NCBI RefSeq assembly: GCF_000287055.2
Contig: NZ_AJYQ02000038.1
Location: 62,001-126,000 of the forward strand
From: Vibrio genomosp. F10 str. ZF-129
GTDB taxonomy: Bacteria; Pseudomonadota; Gammaproteobacteria; Enterobacterales; Vibrionaceae
Direction: 5' to 3'
Length of the DNA: 64,000 bases
Part shown: positions 1 to 11,118 of the stretch, piece by piece
Numbering within the stretch: position 1 is the first letter of the stretch
How the letters are laid out: each line of letters opens with the position of its first letter
Position numbers and translations under genes: made by a program
The notes under the pieces: generated by a model
What the model saw: only the letters and a program-made list of their open reading frames with translations
The model's database searches: none
Told to the model about the DNA's origin: nothing

Positions 1-77
1 TGTGATAAACAGAATGTTTGGTTTAGGCCGGAGGCTTTGCGTCCCACCTTTTCAAGTGGTTTGCCCTGTGCGTGACT
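1..77 (-). promoter_or_regulatory. cyclic-di-GMP-I (GEMM) riboswitch, 5' part, cut by window edge
   Basis: Read on the minus strand from 74 downwards, the sequence begins CACGCACAGGGCAAACC, then has a short hairpin, GTGGGACGCAAAGCC and TCCGGCCTAAACC. From memory these are the P1/P2 and tetraloop-receptor sequences of the Vc2 aptamer of Vibrio cholerae. The P3 half lies beyond position 1, so the ligand-contacting C in P3 cannot be checked. In V. cholerae Vc2 leads the tfoY gene next to purR. purR is the neighbour here too, so the controlled gene off the left edge is probably tfoY (inference). Confidence 0.9.
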
Positions 78-182
78 GAAAATAAAGCTTTGATCAATTT
101 GAATGAGAATCACAAAACCGCCTGGTTAGTGTGATGTTCATCCAACAAATTCATCTCAATATTGAGTCTAAACTATAACATA

Positions 183-211
183 TAATTAGCAAGTAAAGAA
201 AAGCCGGTCAA
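183..211 (-). promoter_or_regulatory. candidate sigma-70 promoter for the riboswitch transcript
   Basis: On the minus strand a TTGACC -35 (211-206) is separated by 17 bases from TAATTA (188-183). It lies just after the purR stop and about 100 bases upstream of the riboswitch. The -10 matches the consensus at only four of six positions, so this is tentative. Confidence 0.35.
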
Positions 212-217
212 AGCAAA

Positions 218-1225
218 CTACTTATTGAGATCCTTTACGGTGTTTCGTTCTACGATTTCAGGGTGCATCTCAAATATGCGCTTTTCGTGATCTTTATCTT
301 TGATTCTCTCAAGCAAAATTTCAAATGCATTTTTACCTACACGACGTTTGGGTTGGTGTACGGTCGTTAGTGGAGGAGAAAAGTACTCAGCAAGCTCAAT
401 ATTGTCATAACCAATGACAGAGATATCGTTAGGAACGTTAATCCCTTTTTGCCCCAAGCGACTGATTAAACCGAGAGCCATCGTGTCGTTGAAACAGAAA
501 ATGGCCGTTGGTTTGTTGTCCATCGCCGCAATTTGGTCTGCTGCTAAGACTGCGGTATCACACTCAAAGTTACCTTCTAAGATCCAATCTTCATCGATTT
601 TTAGGTTGGCTTCTGTCAATGCTCGCTTAAAGCCTAAAATGCGCTCTTGGCATGCTGCTTTTTCAAAATGCCCGCTTAGACAGGCAATATCTTTATGGCC
701 TTTATCAATCAGGTATTTTGTGGCGAGATAACCACCTTCTTCTGAATTATCGATTATTTTATCAGCCTGGGAGCTTTCTGGGCCCCAATCCATGACAACC
801 TTTGGAATGGTTGAGTGACGATCAAGCATTTCTCGAAGTTCTTCAGTAAGGTCAGAACACATGACCAGAATGCCATCCACTCGTTTCTCGGCCAGCATGC
901 GAATATAGTCACGCTGTTTTTCATAGATACCGCCGGTGTTACAAAGAATCAGCGTGTAGCCTTGGCGATAACAATAGCTTTCAACACCGTCAATGACTTC
1001 AGAAAAGAAAAGATTAGTAGACTGAGTGACCAGCATGCCAATAGTTCGTGTTGTGTTGCATTTTAAGCTGCGGGCAACGGCACTTGGCGCGTAGTTGAGC
1101 TCTTCAACGGCTTTATTCACTTTTTCTTGTGTCGTTTCTGCCACGAATCGCGTTTTATTGATAACGTGAGAAACAGTGGTCGTTGATACGCCAGCTAAGC
1201 GAGCAACATCTTTAATTGTGGCCAT
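218..1225 (-). CDS. purR: PurR, LacI-family purine repressor
   Basis: Transcriptional repressor of purine biosynthesis; the family uses hypoxanthine or guanine as corepressor. The protein is 335 residues, the usual PurR length. It begins [20 protein letters not shown], the LacI-type helix-turn-helix. The hinge helix [11 protein letters not shown] lies near residues 45-55 and is followed by a periplasmic-binding-protein-like effector domain. The ATG at 1225 was chosen over a start 45 bases upstream because it begins the conserved N terminus and follows AGGAAA. It sits between torD and the riboswitch as in V. cholerae. No clear PurR box was found in its promoter. Confidence 0.95.
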   Translation of the reverse strand: MATIKDVARLAGVSTTTVSHVINKTRFVAETTQEKVNKAVEELNYAPSAVARSLKCNTTRTIGMLVTQSTNLFFSEVIDGVESYCYRQGYTLILCNTGGIYEKQRDYIRMLAEKRVDGILVMCSDLTEELREMLDRHSTIPKVVMDWGPESSQADKIIDNSEEGGYLATKYLIDKGHKDIACLSGHFEKAACQERILGFKRALTEANLKIDEDWILEGNFECDTAVLAADQIAAMDNKPTAIFCFNDTMALGLISRLGQKGINVPNDISVIGYDNIELAEYFSPPLTTVHQPKRRVGKNAFEILLERIKDKDHEKRIFEMHPEIVERNTVKDLNK

Positions 1226-1320
1226 AATTCTTTTCCTGTTAATTGCAGTTGCAATTCCATTCACTAACAAAGCGTTTCAGTGCTTACATGAGCAAAAACA
1301 TCTTATTATGAGTAAAAACA

Positions 1321-1344
1321 CAAAAACCGCCAATAATAGCGGTT
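1321..1344 (-). terminator. rho-independent terminator of torD
   Basis: On the minus strand AACCGC and GCGGTT form a stem around an 8-base loop, followed by a T run. It lies about 130 bases after the torD stop and before purR. Confidence 0.55.
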
Positions 1345-1473
1345 AGTTAGTCATTCTTTTGTCGTTATTATTTCAATTTTAGACGTCATGTGAAGGACAA
1401 GCAATGAAAAGCGGTCATATTCGCGTGATCTAAAACGACAATTAGACAATATCATGGTGTTTATATCGAGTTT

Positions 1474-2127
1474 TTACTCGCCAGTTAAGTACTGGCAATC
1501 GAGTTCCAGAAAAGCACGCATCAATTCAGATACTGCAGCATAGAAACCGAAATCATCCAATTGCTGACATTTATGAGTGAATTGCGGGACCCAAGATAAC
1601 AAGTAGGTTGAGATAAACTGTTCTTGCTCAATCAGCGCTTGGTCAAGGTGCTTTTCTATTTCAACTTCATTGGAACGGATAATCAGGTGACCTAAAAAAT
1701 CGAGCTCAATAGCGATATGATCAGCCGGTTCATTGAGGGTTTCATGCACTGCCACATTATGCTTCGCCATCAGATCCGCCATTTCCTTTGCAGGGGTATC
1801 GTTGAGTATTCCAGCCTCGCCAATATAAATTGACGCGTATGGCAGAGCCGAATCTTTATCTGACTTTAAAAATAGGTCACAAAAGTCAGCAGATAACTCA
1901 AGTTGTGCATCTTCTCTATCTTGCAGTCGATTCAGTGCATCAACGAGTTTATCAATCGCAGGCTTTAATGATGGGTTCTCTCCCAAACCAGTAAGGAAAG
2001 CTCTAATCTGAGCCGACTGGTACTGTTCGATATCCGGTTCTGTGAGTTCTTTGGCGAATAGACTAGATAGCCACCAGTAGATTTCAGCACGTTTTTCGTT
2101 GAATGCTTTTGTTTCTTGCATTGTCAT
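1474..2127 (-). CDS. torD: TorD, TMAO reductase maturation chaperone
   Basis: Cytoplasmic chaperone that binds apo-TorA and helps insert the molybdenum cofactor before Tat export. The 217-residue all-helical protein has the family hallmark ELDFLGHL near residue 141 and the upstream EPADHIA segment. The first ATG is used; another ATG two codons downstream is equally possible. The gene is divergent from torR across about 235 bases that carry Tor-box-like repeats. No torA, torC, torS or torT is in the window, so the reductase must be encoded elsewhere. Confidence 0.92.
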   Translation of the reverse strand: MTMQETKAFNEKRAEIYWWLSSLFAKELTEPDIEQYQSAQIRAFLTGLGENPSLKPAIDKLVDALNRLQDREDAQLELSADFCDLFLKSDKDSALPYASIYIGEAGILNDTPAKEMADLMAKHNVAVHETLNEPADHIAIELDFLGHLIIRSNEVEIEKHLDQALIEQEQFISTYLLSWVPQFTHKCQQLDDFGFYAAVSELMRAFLELDCQYLTGE

Positions 2128-2166
2128 TAGCCTTAACAGAAATTATCTTTCTAGTTTAACGAATAA

Positions 2167-2316
2167 AAATGAACAGGGTTACTTAAGAGTATGATAAAAA
2201 TTGTGAAATTATGTCGAATTATGAACAGATTCAGCTATCTTGTTTTGAATCAATAAACTTGCAAGATTTGTCCAAACTTAACCGGATGAGCTAGAATTGT
2301 GATGAATTATGAATAG
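2167..2316. promoter_or_regulatory. three Tor-box-like repeats in the torD-torR intergenic region
   Basis: The Escherichia coli Tor box is CTGTTCATAT. Its near complement occurs three times on the plus strand: AAATGAACAG (2167-2176), TTATGAACAG (2219-2228) and TTATGAATAG (2307-2316). The last two share GAATTATGAA. Their position between divergent torD and torR suggests TorR autoregulation, control of torD, or both (inference). Confidence 0.55.
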
Positions 2317-2363
2317 AATGGCTCTAGCAAAATCATTCCAATGAATAAAAATAAGTGGGTTAA

Positions 2364-3077
2364 ATGACTTATCATATACTGGTCGTCGAAGACGATGCTG
2401 TCACACGCAGTAAGCTGGTCGGCTACTTTCAGAATGAAGGTTATACGGTGAGTGAAGCTCAAAGCGGTGAACAGATGCATGAAATATTGAACATGTCCTC
2501 TGTCGATTTGGTCATGCTTGACATTAACCTTCCAGGCTCTGATGGCCTGATGTTGACACGAGAACTGCGAAGTCAGTCGGACATGGGTATTATTTTGGTA
2601 ACCGGGCGAACCGACAGCATTGATAAGATTGTTGGCTTAGAAATGGGCGCGGATGATTACGTCACCAAACCCTTTGAATTACGTGAACTGCTGGTTCGAG
2701 TGAAAAATTTATTGTGGCGGATCTCAACAGCAAAGAATGCCTCTTCTCTCCCTACGGTAAAAGACGCCAACGAGAAATTGGTTCACTTTAGTGATTGGAC
2801 GTTTGATATTCAGCGCAGAGCACTTAGCCGTGATGGTGTTCCGGTTAAACTGACCAAAGCCGAATACGAATTGCTTGTTGCGTTATCATCGTACCCTAAC
2901 CAAGTGCTAAGTCGAGAACGTATACTCAACATGATCAGTCACCGCGTTGATGCGCCAAACGATCGTACTATTGATGTGTTGATCAGACGCATGAGAGCGA
3001 AAATGGAATACGACGCAAAGAACCCGCAAATTTTTGTCACTGTCCATGGCGAGGGGTATATGTTTGCCGGAGACTAA
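2364..3077 (+). CDS. torR: TorR, OmpR-family response regulator for TMAO respiration
   Basis: DNA-binding response regulator of the TorS/TorR two-component system, 237 residues. The receiver domain covers about residues 1-120, with acidic pocket E9/D10/D11, phospho-acceptor D53 (VMLDINLPG) and the invariant Lys in YVTKPF. An OmpR/PhoB winged helix follows from about residue 140, ending in TVHGEGYMFAGD. Its linkage to torD supports TorR over a generic OmpR regulator. The cognate TorS is not in the window. A bidirectional terminator follows. Confidence 0.92.
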   Translation: MTYHILVVEDDAVTRSKLVGYFQNEGYTVSEAQSGEQMHEILNMSSVDLVMLDINLPGSDGLMLTRELRSQSDMGIILVTGRTDSIDKIVGLEMGADDYVTKPFELRELLVRVKNLLWRISTAKNASSLPTVKDANEKLVHFSDWTFDIQRRALSRDGVPVKLTKAEYELLVALSSYPNQVLSRERILNMISHRVDAPNDRTIDVLIRRMRAKMEYDAKNPQIFVTVHGEGYMFAGD

Positions 3078-3136
3078 ACCTAGCATTCGTAAAAGATTGT
3101 GTTCCCACAATCACGGTATTTATTCATAGGATAGAC

Positions 3137-3169
3137 AAAAAAGCCCGAAGTTTATGACTTCGGGCTTTT
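3137..3169. terminator. bidirectional terminator between torR and elyC
   Basis: AAAAGCCCGAAG and CTTCGGGCTTTT form a near-perfect stem around a short loop, with A and T runs on both sides. It serves the convergent torR (+) and elyC (-) genes. Confidence 0.9.
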
Positions 3170-3226
3170 AATATGGGAGCGATCTATCTCGGAGATTCAT
3201 AAATTTAACCGTTTTAGAGATGACGC

Positions 3227-4030
3227 CTAAAGCGTATTGTCTTCTACTTCCAAAACGTTCTCTTCGTAATTGGCGGCTTTATCACGTAATGTTTGCCAGA
3301 TCATCCCTAAGGTTTCGTGCCAATATCGTTCTGTTTGCTCTAGGTAGCGTGCTCTTGGTGTGTATTTTTCCCAAGGCTGATTAATATTTTGGTGGGCCAA
3401 GTAGTTAGTTGGCGCAGGAACTGGTTTAATTCCAGCGGAGTGAAACTCGTTTAGTGAGCGCTGCATATGACTTGCCGATGTAACGAGTATCAGTTTTTTC
3501 TGACCGACAAACGCCGCGGCTTGTCGCGCTTCTTCCCACGTATCTTTGGCTGTTTCCAGCAAGATAATATCAGACTTGGACACCCCTAACGCGAGTGCAA
3601 CTTTCGCCATCATTCGCGCGTTACTAAATTCAGAACCTCCAGCGTAACCTGAGAGAATCAGTTTAGAACCCGGGTACATACGAGAGATTCGAATCCCTTC
3701 ACTCAGTCTCATCAACGCAGTGCGACTGAGTTCAGAGGTGGGTGGGATTTGATCATCGACCACATGCCCACTGCCTAGAACCATCACGTAATCGATAGAT
3801 TCATCGATGGGTAAAAAGGCAGAGTAAGTCCGCTCCATTGGCATTAGAAGGCGCGTAGAGATAGGTTGGAAAGCAATGAGGAAAATACCGCAAAGAGAAA
3901 ACAATACGACAAAACATCCTGTCTTTCGTTTAGCGGTAAACATAATAAGCATCAAGCCTAAAAAACCAACAATGAGCATTGCAGGTAAAGGCATCAACAA
4001 TGAAGAAACAATCTTTTTCAGCTCAAACAT
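3227..4030 (-). CDS. elyC: ElyC/YcbC-like DUF218 envelope protein
   Basis: Inner-membrane protein with two N-terminal hydrophobic segments (about residues 10-32 and 38-55) and a DUF218/SanA-like domain. The domain carries YVMVLGSGH, LILSGYAGG, DTWEEA and VTSASHMQRS. E. coli ElyC (YcbC) has the same architecture and is implicated in envelope and peptidoglycan homeostasis. The location next to the cmoM-mukFEB block matches ycbC in E. coli, which is why ElyC is preferred over SanA or YdcF. Length is 267 residues. The biochemical activity of DUF218 proteins is not settled. Confidence 0.85.
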   Translation of the reverse strand: MFELKKIVSSLLMPLPAMLIVGFLGLMLIMFTAKRKTGCFVVLFSLCGIFLIAFQPISTRLLMPMERTYSAFLPIDESIDYVMVLGSGHVVDDQIPPTSELSRTALMRLSEGIRISRMYPGSKLILSGYAGGSEFSNARMMAKVALALGVSKSDIILLETAKDTWEEARQAAAFVGQKKLILVTSASHMQRSLNEFHSAGIKPVPAPTNYLAHQNINQPWEKYTPRARYLEQTERYWHETLGMIWQTLRDKAANYEENVLEVEDNTL

Positions 4031-4144
4031 ACAAAAATAGTCCGAAAAAACACCACTTGATAATAAAAATAGGAGAATCCTTCTCTATTCCTACCATTCC
4101 TATGACAGAATAGCGGGACAATTCTTTATCATAACCCAACTGTT

Positions 4145-4276
4145 GTAAGCGAACGCCGTGATTTCGACGATATCGCCCACAAATTTGTAAAAAACATGGA
4201 TGGTTTGAGTAAAGCCTAGGCACGCCAAGTCATTGTTTGGGAAGACCTTCGGTTATTTTTACACGGTTTGAACATG
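4145..4276 (+). pseudogene. cmoM: remnant of cmoM (smtA), tRNA U34 carboxymethyl methyltransferase
   Basis: Translating the frame through 4157 gives RDFDDIAHKFVKNMDGLSKA, then a TAG stop at 4217-4219, then ARQVIVWEDLRLFLHGL in the same frame. E. coli CmoM begins, from memory, with RNFDDIAEKFSRNIYG and continues RQAILWQDL, so about 40 N-terminal codons are recognisable. The S-adenosylmethionine-binding core and the rest of the roughly 260-residue protein are absent. cmoM lies between ycbC/elyC and mukF in relatives, exactly this position. The intergenic region (4031-4527) is too short for an intact copy. I read it as a deleted, stop-interrupted relic. Confidence 0.75.
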
Positions 4277-4527
4277 GGTCTTTGTTACAGAAAGCACTTA
4301 GCGACTCTATTAAAACGGGCTCGTTAGGAGAAAATACTACGACACTCGTTAGACATTTATTCACTTAAAGGTGAATAGAGTATAGCGAGGATAGGGAACA
4401 ACCCATAATAAGAAGCAGTACTGATTCTAGACAAACAGTCATGTCGAATAAGAGCCGTACTTGCCATTAGGCCGATGCATTGAAGTGTTGATGTGTTGGT
4501 AAAAAGAAAAAGAAATCAGGAATAGAC
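4277..4527. other. non-coding stretch before mukF
   Basis: No supported ORF or recognisable CmoM segment remains here. The frame continuing from the cmoM relic hits stops. It presumably now holds the mukFEB promoter, but no convincing -35/-10 pair stood out. An AGGAA ribosome-binding site precedes mukF. Confidence 0.4.
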
Positions 4528-5865
4528 ATGAGTGAGATGACTCTCAATGTTGCTGAACAGCCAGTGGATGAATTGGTTGGTTGGGTAAAGCAGCACGATT
4601 TCTCATTAAACCTCTCAAATGAACGGCTCGCATTTTTAATAGCGTTAGCGGTTTTAAGTGATAATAGGTTTGATGAAGAACTGGGTGAAGGTGAGTTGCA
4701 TGATGCTTTTACCATCGTCACTCGGATGTTTGAAAGTACCGGAGAAGCCTCCGCGTTTCGCGCGAATAACGCGATCAATGAATTGGTCAAGCAACGTTTA
4801 ATCAGCCGTTTCACCAGTGAAGTGACGGATGGGGCGAGTATATACCGATTATCATCGCTTGCTATCGGCATCACCGATTACTACCTGCGTCACCGAGAAT
4901 TTTCTAAGTTGAAACTATCGATTCAGCTTTCTATGGCTGCTGATGAAATGGCGAAAGCGTCTAAGTCAGCCCACCAAGGTGGCGATGCGACGCACTGGAA
5001 AAAGCGAGTGTATGGCGTTTTGAAATACTCGGTGGGTGAAATATTTGACCAAATCGATCTCAATCAACGAGTGATGGATGAACAGCAGCAGAACGTAAAG
5101 CTTCAAATAGCAGAGCTATTGAATAAAGACTGGCGAGAAGCCATTAATAATTGCGAATCTTTACTGTCAGAAACGTCGTCGACATTAAAAGAACTGCAAG
5201 ATACCTTGCAAGCCGCTGGTGATGAACTGCAAACCCAAATTCTCGATATTCAAGGGTTGGTTTATGGTGATCCTACCTTTGAAGAAATTGAAGAAGCCTT
5301 GTTCAGTTTACAAACTAAATTAGATCGAATCATCAGCTGGGGTCAGCAGGCTATCGACCTTTGGATAGGGTACGATCGCCATGTGCACAAATTCATTCGT
5401 ACTGCGATAGACATGGATCAAAACCGTGCGTTCAGTCAACGCCTACGTCAATCGGTTACCGATTATTTTGATTCTCCATGGTATCTGACTTATGCCGATG
5501 CGGAACGATTAAGTGACTTACGAGATGAAGCCCTTGTTCTTCGTGATGATGAAGTCACAGGGCAAGTTCCACTTGACGTTGAGTATGAAGAAATTCAACG
5601 AGTGAATACAGAGTTATCAACCAAAATCAGTTCGATGCTCAAGCAGCATAAAGAACAGGGCAGCCATATCGATCTAAGTCAGGTGCTGCGCGACTATCTA
5701 TTCACTCATCCACAGACTCATCATTTTGATTTAGCCAGAATGATTATTGATCAAGCCGTTCGATTAGGGTATTCGGAATCAGACTACCGAGCGATTCAAC
5801 CTAATTGGCAAGCAATTAATGATTTTGGTGCAAAGGTACAAGCAAATGTCATCGACCGATATTAA
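4528..5865 (+). CDS. mukF: MukF, kleisin subunit of MukBEF condensin
   Basis: Kleisin of the MukBEF chromosome-condensation complex. It bridges MukB heads and recruits MukE. The 445-residue protein matches E. coli MukF in length. It has an N-terminal winged-helix dimerisation region ([23 protein letters not shown]), a central helical region with [20 protein letters not shown], and a C-terminal winged helix ending in [12 protein letters not shown]. The ATG at 4528 follows AGGAATAGAC. Its 3' end overlaps mukE by 20 bases. It is first in the mukF-mukE-mukB operon. cmoM, normally the gene upstream in this operon, is only a remnant here. Confidence 0.97.
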   Translation: MSEMTLNVAEQPVDELVGWVKQHDFSLNLSNERLAFLIALAVLSDNRFDEELGEGELHDAFTIVTRMFESTGEASAFRANNAINELVKQRLISRFTSEVTDGASIYRLSSLAIGITDYYLRHREFSKLKLSIQLSMAADEMAKASKSAHQGGDATHWKKRVYGVLKYSVGEIFDQIDLNQRVMDEQQQNVKLQIAELLNKDWREAINNCESLLSETSSTLKELQDTLQAAGDELQTQILDIQGLVYGDPTFEEIEEALFSLQTKLDRIISWGQQAIDLWIGYDRHVHKFIRTAIDMDQNRAFSQRLRQSVTDYFDSPWYLTYADAERLSDLRDEALVLRDDEVTGQVPLDVEYEEIQRVNTELSTKISSMLKQHKEQGSHIDLSQVLRDYLFTHPQTHHFDLARMIIDQAVRLGYSESDYRAIQPNWQAINDFGAKVQANVIDRY

Positions 5866-6592
5866 TGAATACATGCCAGAAAACCTGGCAAAAGCAATAT
5901 CAAACCCACTGTTCCCAGAACTCGACAGCCTATTGCGCATGGGGCGTCATGTATCGAGTGACGATCTGGATAAACACGCTTTACTCAGTGATTTTGAAAC
6001 GGAATTGGCCCTTTTCTATCAACGCTATAACGTTGAGTTGGTGAAAGCACCGGAAGGCTTTTTCTATCTTCGTCCACGTTCAACTTCGCTTATCAACCGC
6101 AGTGTATTAACTGAGCTCGATATGCTGGTGGGTAAAGTTCTGTGTTTCCTGTACCTAAGCCCAGAGAGACTTGCCCATGAAGGCATTTTTACCAATCAAG
6201 AGCTGTATGAAGAGCTACTGAACCTCGCTGATGAAAAGAAACTTATGAAGTTAGTGACAAACAGGGCAAGCGGATCAGATTTAGATAGAGAAAAACTGTT
6301 TGAAAAAGTACGGACTTCACTGCGTCGATTACGCCGATTAGGCATGGTAATTAATGTGGGTGAAACCGGTAAATTTCAGATAAGCGAGTCGGTTTTCCGT
6401 TTTGGTGCCGATGTTCGTATTGGTGATGATGTTAGAGACGCGCAGCTGCGTTTGATTCGAGATGGTGAAGCGGTGGTTCATACGCAACAACCAAGCCAAG
6501 GGGAATTGTTACAAGATAGCGACGACTCTGAAGACAATGATGACGCTCAATATAGCGAAGCAGACGAAATAGATATGGAAGGTAACGCATGA
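5846..6592 (+). CDS. mukE: MukE, condensin accessory subunit
   Basis: KITE-type winged-helix subunit that binds MukF and modulates MukB ATPase and DNA binding. Conserved segments are [49 protein letters not shown] and [12 protein letters not shown]. The C terminus is a strongly acidic tail ([10 protein letters not shown]). The ATG at 5846 gives [15 protein letters not shown], 248 residues. It is preferred to an upstream in-frame start because AAAGG precedes it and homologues begin here. It overlaps mukF by 20 bases, and the mukB ATG overlaps its stop (ATGA). Confidence 0.96.
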   Translation: MSSTDINEYMPENLAKAISNPLFPELDSLLRMGRHVSSDDLDKHALLSDFETELALFYQRYNVELVKAPEGFFYLRPRSTSLINRSVLTELDMLVGKVLCFLYLSPERLAHEGIFTNQELYEELLNLADEKKLMKLVTNRASGSDLDREKLFEKVRTSLRRLRRLGMVINVGETGKFQISESVFRFGADVRIGDDVRDAQLRLIRDGEAVVHTQQPSQGELLQDSDDSEDNDDAQYSEADEIDMEGNA

Positions 6593-9500
6593 TTGAAAGA
6601 GGAAAGTATCAATCACTCACGATGATCAACTGGAACGGTTTCTTTGCGCGAACCTTTGATATTGATGATTTAGTTACCACCTTGTCGGGTGGGAACGGTG
6701 CGGGTAAGTCGACCACTATGGCCGCTTTTATTACGGCGCTTATTCCAGACCAAAGCTTACTTCACTTTAGAAATACAACAGAAGCGGGGAGCTCACAAGC
6801 CTCACGTGATAAAGGGCTTTACGGGAAGTTGCAGCCTGGCGCATGTTACGCAGCTCTTGACGTTGTGAACTCGAAAAAACAACGTTTACTGTTTGCCGTG
6901 AAGCTTCAGCAGGTGGCCGGTCGAGACAAAAAAGTCGATATTAAACCGTTTGTCATTCAAGGTTTACCGAGCCATATCAAGCCAACGGATATTCTGATTG
7001 AAAGCGTTTCAGACAGCCACGCTCGCGTTCGTCAACTGAACGAAGTGAAAGACGTCACCGCTCAATATGAAGGGGCTTATTTTAAAGCATTTAGCTCGAT
7101 AGTCGATTACCACGGGCAGATGTTCGAATATGGTGTGGTGCCCAAAAAACTGCGTAACAGCGGCGATCGCTCTAAATTCTACCGCCTGATTGAAGCGTCT
7201 TTATACGGGGGTATCTCGAGCGCGATTACGCGTTCATTACGTGATTATCTGTTACCACAAAATGGTGGCGTTAAAAAAGCGTTCCAAGACATGGAATCGG
7301 CATTGCGTGAAAACCGCATGACTCTAGAGGCGATCAAAACGACCCAAGCGGATCGTGATCTGTTCAAACACCTAATTACCGAATCAACACACTACGTTGC
7401 AGCCGATTACATGCGTCATGCAAATGAGCGCAAGGCTAAGTTAGATAATACCTTGGCGCTTCGTTCCGAGCTGTTTAGCTCACGAAGCACTCTCATTGAG
7501 CAACACGATCTATTGACCAATGTGCAGCAAGAACTTGAAGCGATAGTAGATAAAGAGTCGGCACTGGAACAAGATCATCAAGGTGCTTCCGATCATCTCC
7601 AATTAGTGCTTACTGCGTTAAGGCAACAAGAAAAAGTGGAACGCTATGAAGGGGATTTGGAAGAGCTGAATGAGCGCCTTGAAGAACAGCTGATGGTGGT
7701 TGAAGAAGCTCAAGAGCAACTTATGACGGTTGAGCAGCAAGCGCATATTGCTGAAGAAGAAGTGGACAGCCTAAAAACTCAGTTGGCAGATTATCAACAA
7801 GCATTAGATGTTCAGCAAACTCGAGCTTTGCAATATCAACAAGCTGTACAGGCGTTGACTAAAGCCAAAACCTTACTTGCTAATGATGACCTAACCGCCG
7901 ATTCTGCTTCGTCAGTATTAAGCGAGTTAAAGCGCGAAGAGACACAACAGACAACGTTATTACTGGCACTGAAGCATAAGCTTGATGTTTCATCGGCCGC
8001 CGCTGAGCAATTTGAAACGGCACTGGCACTGGTGAAATCGATCGCAGGCCCAGTTGAACGTGTTGATGCTCCTAGTGTGGCGAAAGAGATACTCAATAAC
8101 CGTCGTCATGCTGAGCAAATCACTCAAAATGAGCAGCAATGGAAAGCACAGTTCCGAGAAGTCGAGCGTCAATTAGAGCAGCAGAAGCAGCTCTTGGACT
8201 CGGTCGCTCACTATCAAAAACAATATCACGTCAATTTGGTTGATGAAGTCAGTTTGGAGCAAGAGCGAGAGCGCCACTCCGAGCAAATAGACAGCCTAGA
8301 GTTTGCCCTAGAAGAGCTGCGTGAAAAGCGCAGTGAGCAGCGCAACCAGCTTCAGACTGTGAGTGGTGAAATTAAGAGGCTAGAAGGGATAGCCCCGACA
8401 TGGATTGCGGCGAATGATGCGTTAAATGGGTTAAGAGAGCAGAGTGGTTCTGAGCTGCCTGATAGCCACTCGGTTATGCACACCATGCAGCAAGTCTTAG
8501 AGCAAGAAAAAACCTTGTCAATTGAGAAAGATCGCTTAGCTCTAAAACGAACAGGATTAGATGCAGAAATTGAACGCCTAGCATCGCCAGGTGGTTCAAA
8601 TGATCCTCGCTTGAAAGGGTTGGCCGATACCTTAGGCGGTGTCCTGCTTTCTGAAATCTACGATGACATTACTCTCGGTGATGCGCCTTATTTCAGTGCA
8701 ATGTACGGCCCGGCACGTAACGCGATTGTGGTTTCCGATCTTACTGATATTAAAGAGAAGCTGGTGGATCTTGATGATTGCCCAGAAGACCTTTACATCA
8801 TTGAAGGGGATATCGACGCTTTTGATGACAGTTCATTTAATGCCGATGAGCTTGAAGGGGCGGTTTGTGTTCTGCTTAACGACCGTCAAATGCGTTACTC
8901 GCGTTTTCCAGAGATCCCGCTGTTTGGCCGAGCGGCACGTGAACAGCGTTTAGAGCTATTGCGAGAGGAACGTGAAGAAGTATTAGAACATCATGCCAAG
9001 GCGGCTTTTGATTCGCAAAAACTGTCTCGTTTGTACCAAAGCTTCAACCGCTTTGTCGCGAGCCATATTCAAGTTGCTTTTGAACACGATCCAGAGCAAG
9101 CACTTGCCAATCAGAGAGAGATTCATACTCAAGGGGCACGTTTACTATCAGACCTAGAGTCTAACGAGCAGCAGCTTAACAGCCAACGTCAAGCAAGTAA
9201 GCAAGCACTAACGGTGTTAGATAAATTGGCACCGATGATGGCGCTCATTGAGGACACTGAACTCGGTGCTCGCTATGATGAATTAGAGAGTAAGATGGCT
9301 TCGTTAACAGAAGCAAAAGCTTTTCTATCTCATCATGGCAAACAAGTCGACGCTTTGTCGCAAATCGTCAATGCGCTAGACAGTGATCCTGAGCAGTATG
9401 AAGCCTTAACACTTGAATATCAGAATGCAGACCAAAAACTCCAGTCGCTAAAAGCAGAAATCTTTGCGGTGGCGGATCTGGTTGAGCGTAAACAGTATTT

Positions 9501-11118
9501 TAGCTATTCCGATTCTGTCGATCTATTGAACCAAAGCAGCGAACTGAGCGAGCAGTTGAAATCGAAGTTGGTGGATGCTGAACGCGCACGCAGTCGTTAT
9601 CGCGAAGACTATAAGCAAGTTCAAGGGCAGATGAACCAATACCAGCAAGTTTTAGCGTCACTAAAAAGTTCACATCAAGCCAAGCAAGAAACGGTACAAG
9701 AATTTAAGCAAGAGCTGAAAGAGTACGGGGTAACCACGGATGAAAGCGCGGTAGAACGAGCACAACGCCGTAAAGACGAATTGCATGAACTATTACACAC
9801 TACTCGACATCGAAAGAGTGAGTGCGATAGAACCATTACGTCGACTGAGCTTGAAATTAAAGGGTTGGCTAAGCGACTAAGAAAAGTTCAGAAGGAATAC
9901 ATTGAACTGCGAACGTTCGTTGTTGCGGCGAAAGCCGGCTGGTGTTCGGTGCTGAGGTTAGCTCGTGAAAATGACGTTGAGCGTCGTTTGCACAAACGTG
10001 AACTGGCGTACTTGTCTGCGGGCGAATTACGCTCTATGTCGGATAAATCATTAGGTGCCCTCCGTTTAGCGGTCGCGAATAATGATGACTTACGCGATGC
10101 ACTTCGCCTGTCAGAAGACAATGCCCACCCTGAACGTAAAGTTCTGTTCTACATTGCGGTGTACCAGCATCTGCGCGAACGTATTCGTCAGGATATTATT
10201 CGCACCGATGATCCAGTTGAAGCGATCGAAGAGATGGAAGTCGAACTCGCCCGATTAACGGAAGAGTTAACGTTGCGTGAAAATCGCTTAGCGATCAGTT
10301 CAGACTCGGTAGCGAGCATCATTAAGAAGACGATTTTACGAGAGCAAAATCGCATTCGTATGTTGAACCAAGGATTGTCCAACATTGGATTTGGTCAGGT
10401 TAAAGGGGTTCGTCTCAACGTTAAAGTCAGAGAAAGCCATGAGATTTTGTTAAATGGGCTTTCTGATCAACAGTCTCAGCATAAAGACTTGTTTGAAAGT
10501 ACGCGCTTTACCTTCTCTGAAGCGATGGCAAAACTGTTCCAGCGCGTTAACCCGCATATTGACATGGGCCAGCGTTCTCCTCAGGTGCTTGGGGAAGAGT
10601 TACTTGATTATCGAAATTACCTAGAACTCAGTGTTGAAGTAAGCCGCGGTTCTGATGGCTGGCTTCAAGCTGAATCAGGCGCATTATCAACGGGTGAGGC
10701 GATTGGTACAGGTCAGTCAATTTTGCTGATGGTTATCCAAAGTTGGGAAGAGGAGTCCCGTCGTTTACGAAGTAAGGATGTCATTCCATGTCGTTTGCTA
10801 TTCTTGGATGAAGCCGCGCGTTTGGATACCAAATCAATCTCGACCCTGTTTGAGCTTTGTGATCGTCTGGATATGCAGCTATTGATCGCCGCCCCAGAGA
10901 ACATTAGCCCAGAAAAAGGAACAACGTATAAATTAGTACGTAAAATCTTTAAAGATCATGAACATGTGCATGTTGTTGGTCTGCGAGGTTTTGGTCAGGC
11001 AGCAAAGTCGTCACCCGCAATGGATTCACTTGAGGCGACTCGCAGTGAATCATTCAATAATGAGCCAAGTGAAGAACAAGGCGAAGCGTTAAACGCAGAA
11101 TTGGTTGAAGGATCGTAG
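6589..11118 (+). CDS. mukB: MukB, SMC-like condensin ATPase
   Basis: SMC-like ATPase that extrudes DNA loops and organises the chromosome with MukE, MukF and topoisomerase IV. The protein is 1509 residues (E. coli 1486). The N-terminal head carries Walker [10 protein letters not shown] (residues 34-42). Long coiled coils flank a central hinge. The C-terminal head has the signature [16 protein letters not shown] and Walker [14 protein letters not shown]. The start overlaps the mukE stop, indicating translational coupling. A Glu/Ser-rich tail of about 40 residues extends beyond the usual end. A strong terminator follows about 100 bases downstream. Confidence 0.98.
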   Translation: MIERGKYQSLTMINWNGFFARTFDIDDLVTTLSGGNGAGKSTTMAAFITALIPDQSLLHFRNTTEAGSSQASRDKGLYGKLQPGACYAALDVVNSKKQRLLFAVKLQQVAGRDKKVDIKPFVIQGLPSHIKPTDILIESVSDSHARVRQLNEVKDVTAQYEGAYFKAFSSIVDYHGQMFEYGVVPKKLRNSGDRSKFYRLIEASLYGGISSAITRSLRDYLLPQNGGVKKAFQDMESALRENRMTLEAIKTTQADRDLFKHLITESTHYVAADYMRHANERKAKLDNTLALRSELFSSRSTLIEQHDLLTNVQQELEAIVDKESALEQDHQGASDHLQLVLTALRQQEKVERYEGDLEELNERLEEQLMVVEEAQEQLMTVEQQAHIAEEEVDSLKTQLADYQQALDVQQTRALQYQQAVQALTKAKTLLANDDLTADSASSVLSELKREETQQTTLLLALKHKLDVSSAAAEQFETALALVKSIAGPVERVDAPSVAKEILNNRRHAEQITQNEQQWKAQFREVERQLEQQKQLLDSVAHYQKQYHVNLVDEVSLEQERERHSEQIDSLEFALEELREKRSEQRNQLQTVSGEIKRLEGIAPTWIAANDALNGLREQSGSELPDSHSVMHTMQQVLEQEKTLSIEKDRLALKRTGLDAEIERLASPGGSNDPRLKGLADTLGGVLLSEIYDDITLGDAPYFSAMYGPARNAIVVSDLTDIKEKLVDLDDCPEDLYIIEGDIDAFDDSSFNADELEGAVCVLLNDRQMRYSRFPEIPLFGRAAREQRLELLREEREEVLEHHAKAAFDSQKLSRLYQSFNRFVASHIQVAFEHDPEQALANQREIHTQGARLLSDLESNEQQLNSQRQASKQALTVLDKLAPMMALIEDTELGARYDELESKMASLTEAKAFLSHHGKQVDALSQIVNALDSDPEQYEALTLEYQNADQKLQSLKAEIFAVADLVERKQYFSYSDSVDLLNQSSELSEQLKSKLVDAERARSRYREDYKQVQGQMNQYQQVLASLKSSHQAKQETVQEFKQELKEYGVTTDESAVERAQRRKDELHELLHTTRHRKSECDRTITSTELEIKGLAKRLRKVQKEYIELRTFVVAAKAGWCSVLRLARENDVERRLHKRELAYLSAGELRSMSDKSLGALRLAVANNDDLRDALRLSEDNAHPERKVLFYIAVYQHLRERIRQDIIRTDDPVEAIEEMEVELARLTEELTLRENRLAISSDSVASIIKKTILREQNRIRMLNQGLSNIGFGQVKGVRLNVKVRESHEILLNGLSDQQSQHKDLFESTRFTFSEAMAKLFQRVNPHIDMGQRSPQVLGEELLDYRNYLELSVEVSRGSDGWLQAESGALSTGEAIGTGQSILLMVIQSWEEESRRLRSKDVIPCRLLFLDEAARLDTKSISTLFELCDRLDMQLLIAAPENISPEKGTTYKLVRKIFKDHEHVHVVGLRGFGQAAKSSPAMDSLEATRSESFNNEPSEEQGEALNAELVEGS

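Noticed and set aside
4023-4223. 66-codon ORF on the minus strand next to elyC
   Set aside because: No ribosome-binding site or family match, and it is antisense to the cmoM relic in the plus frame.
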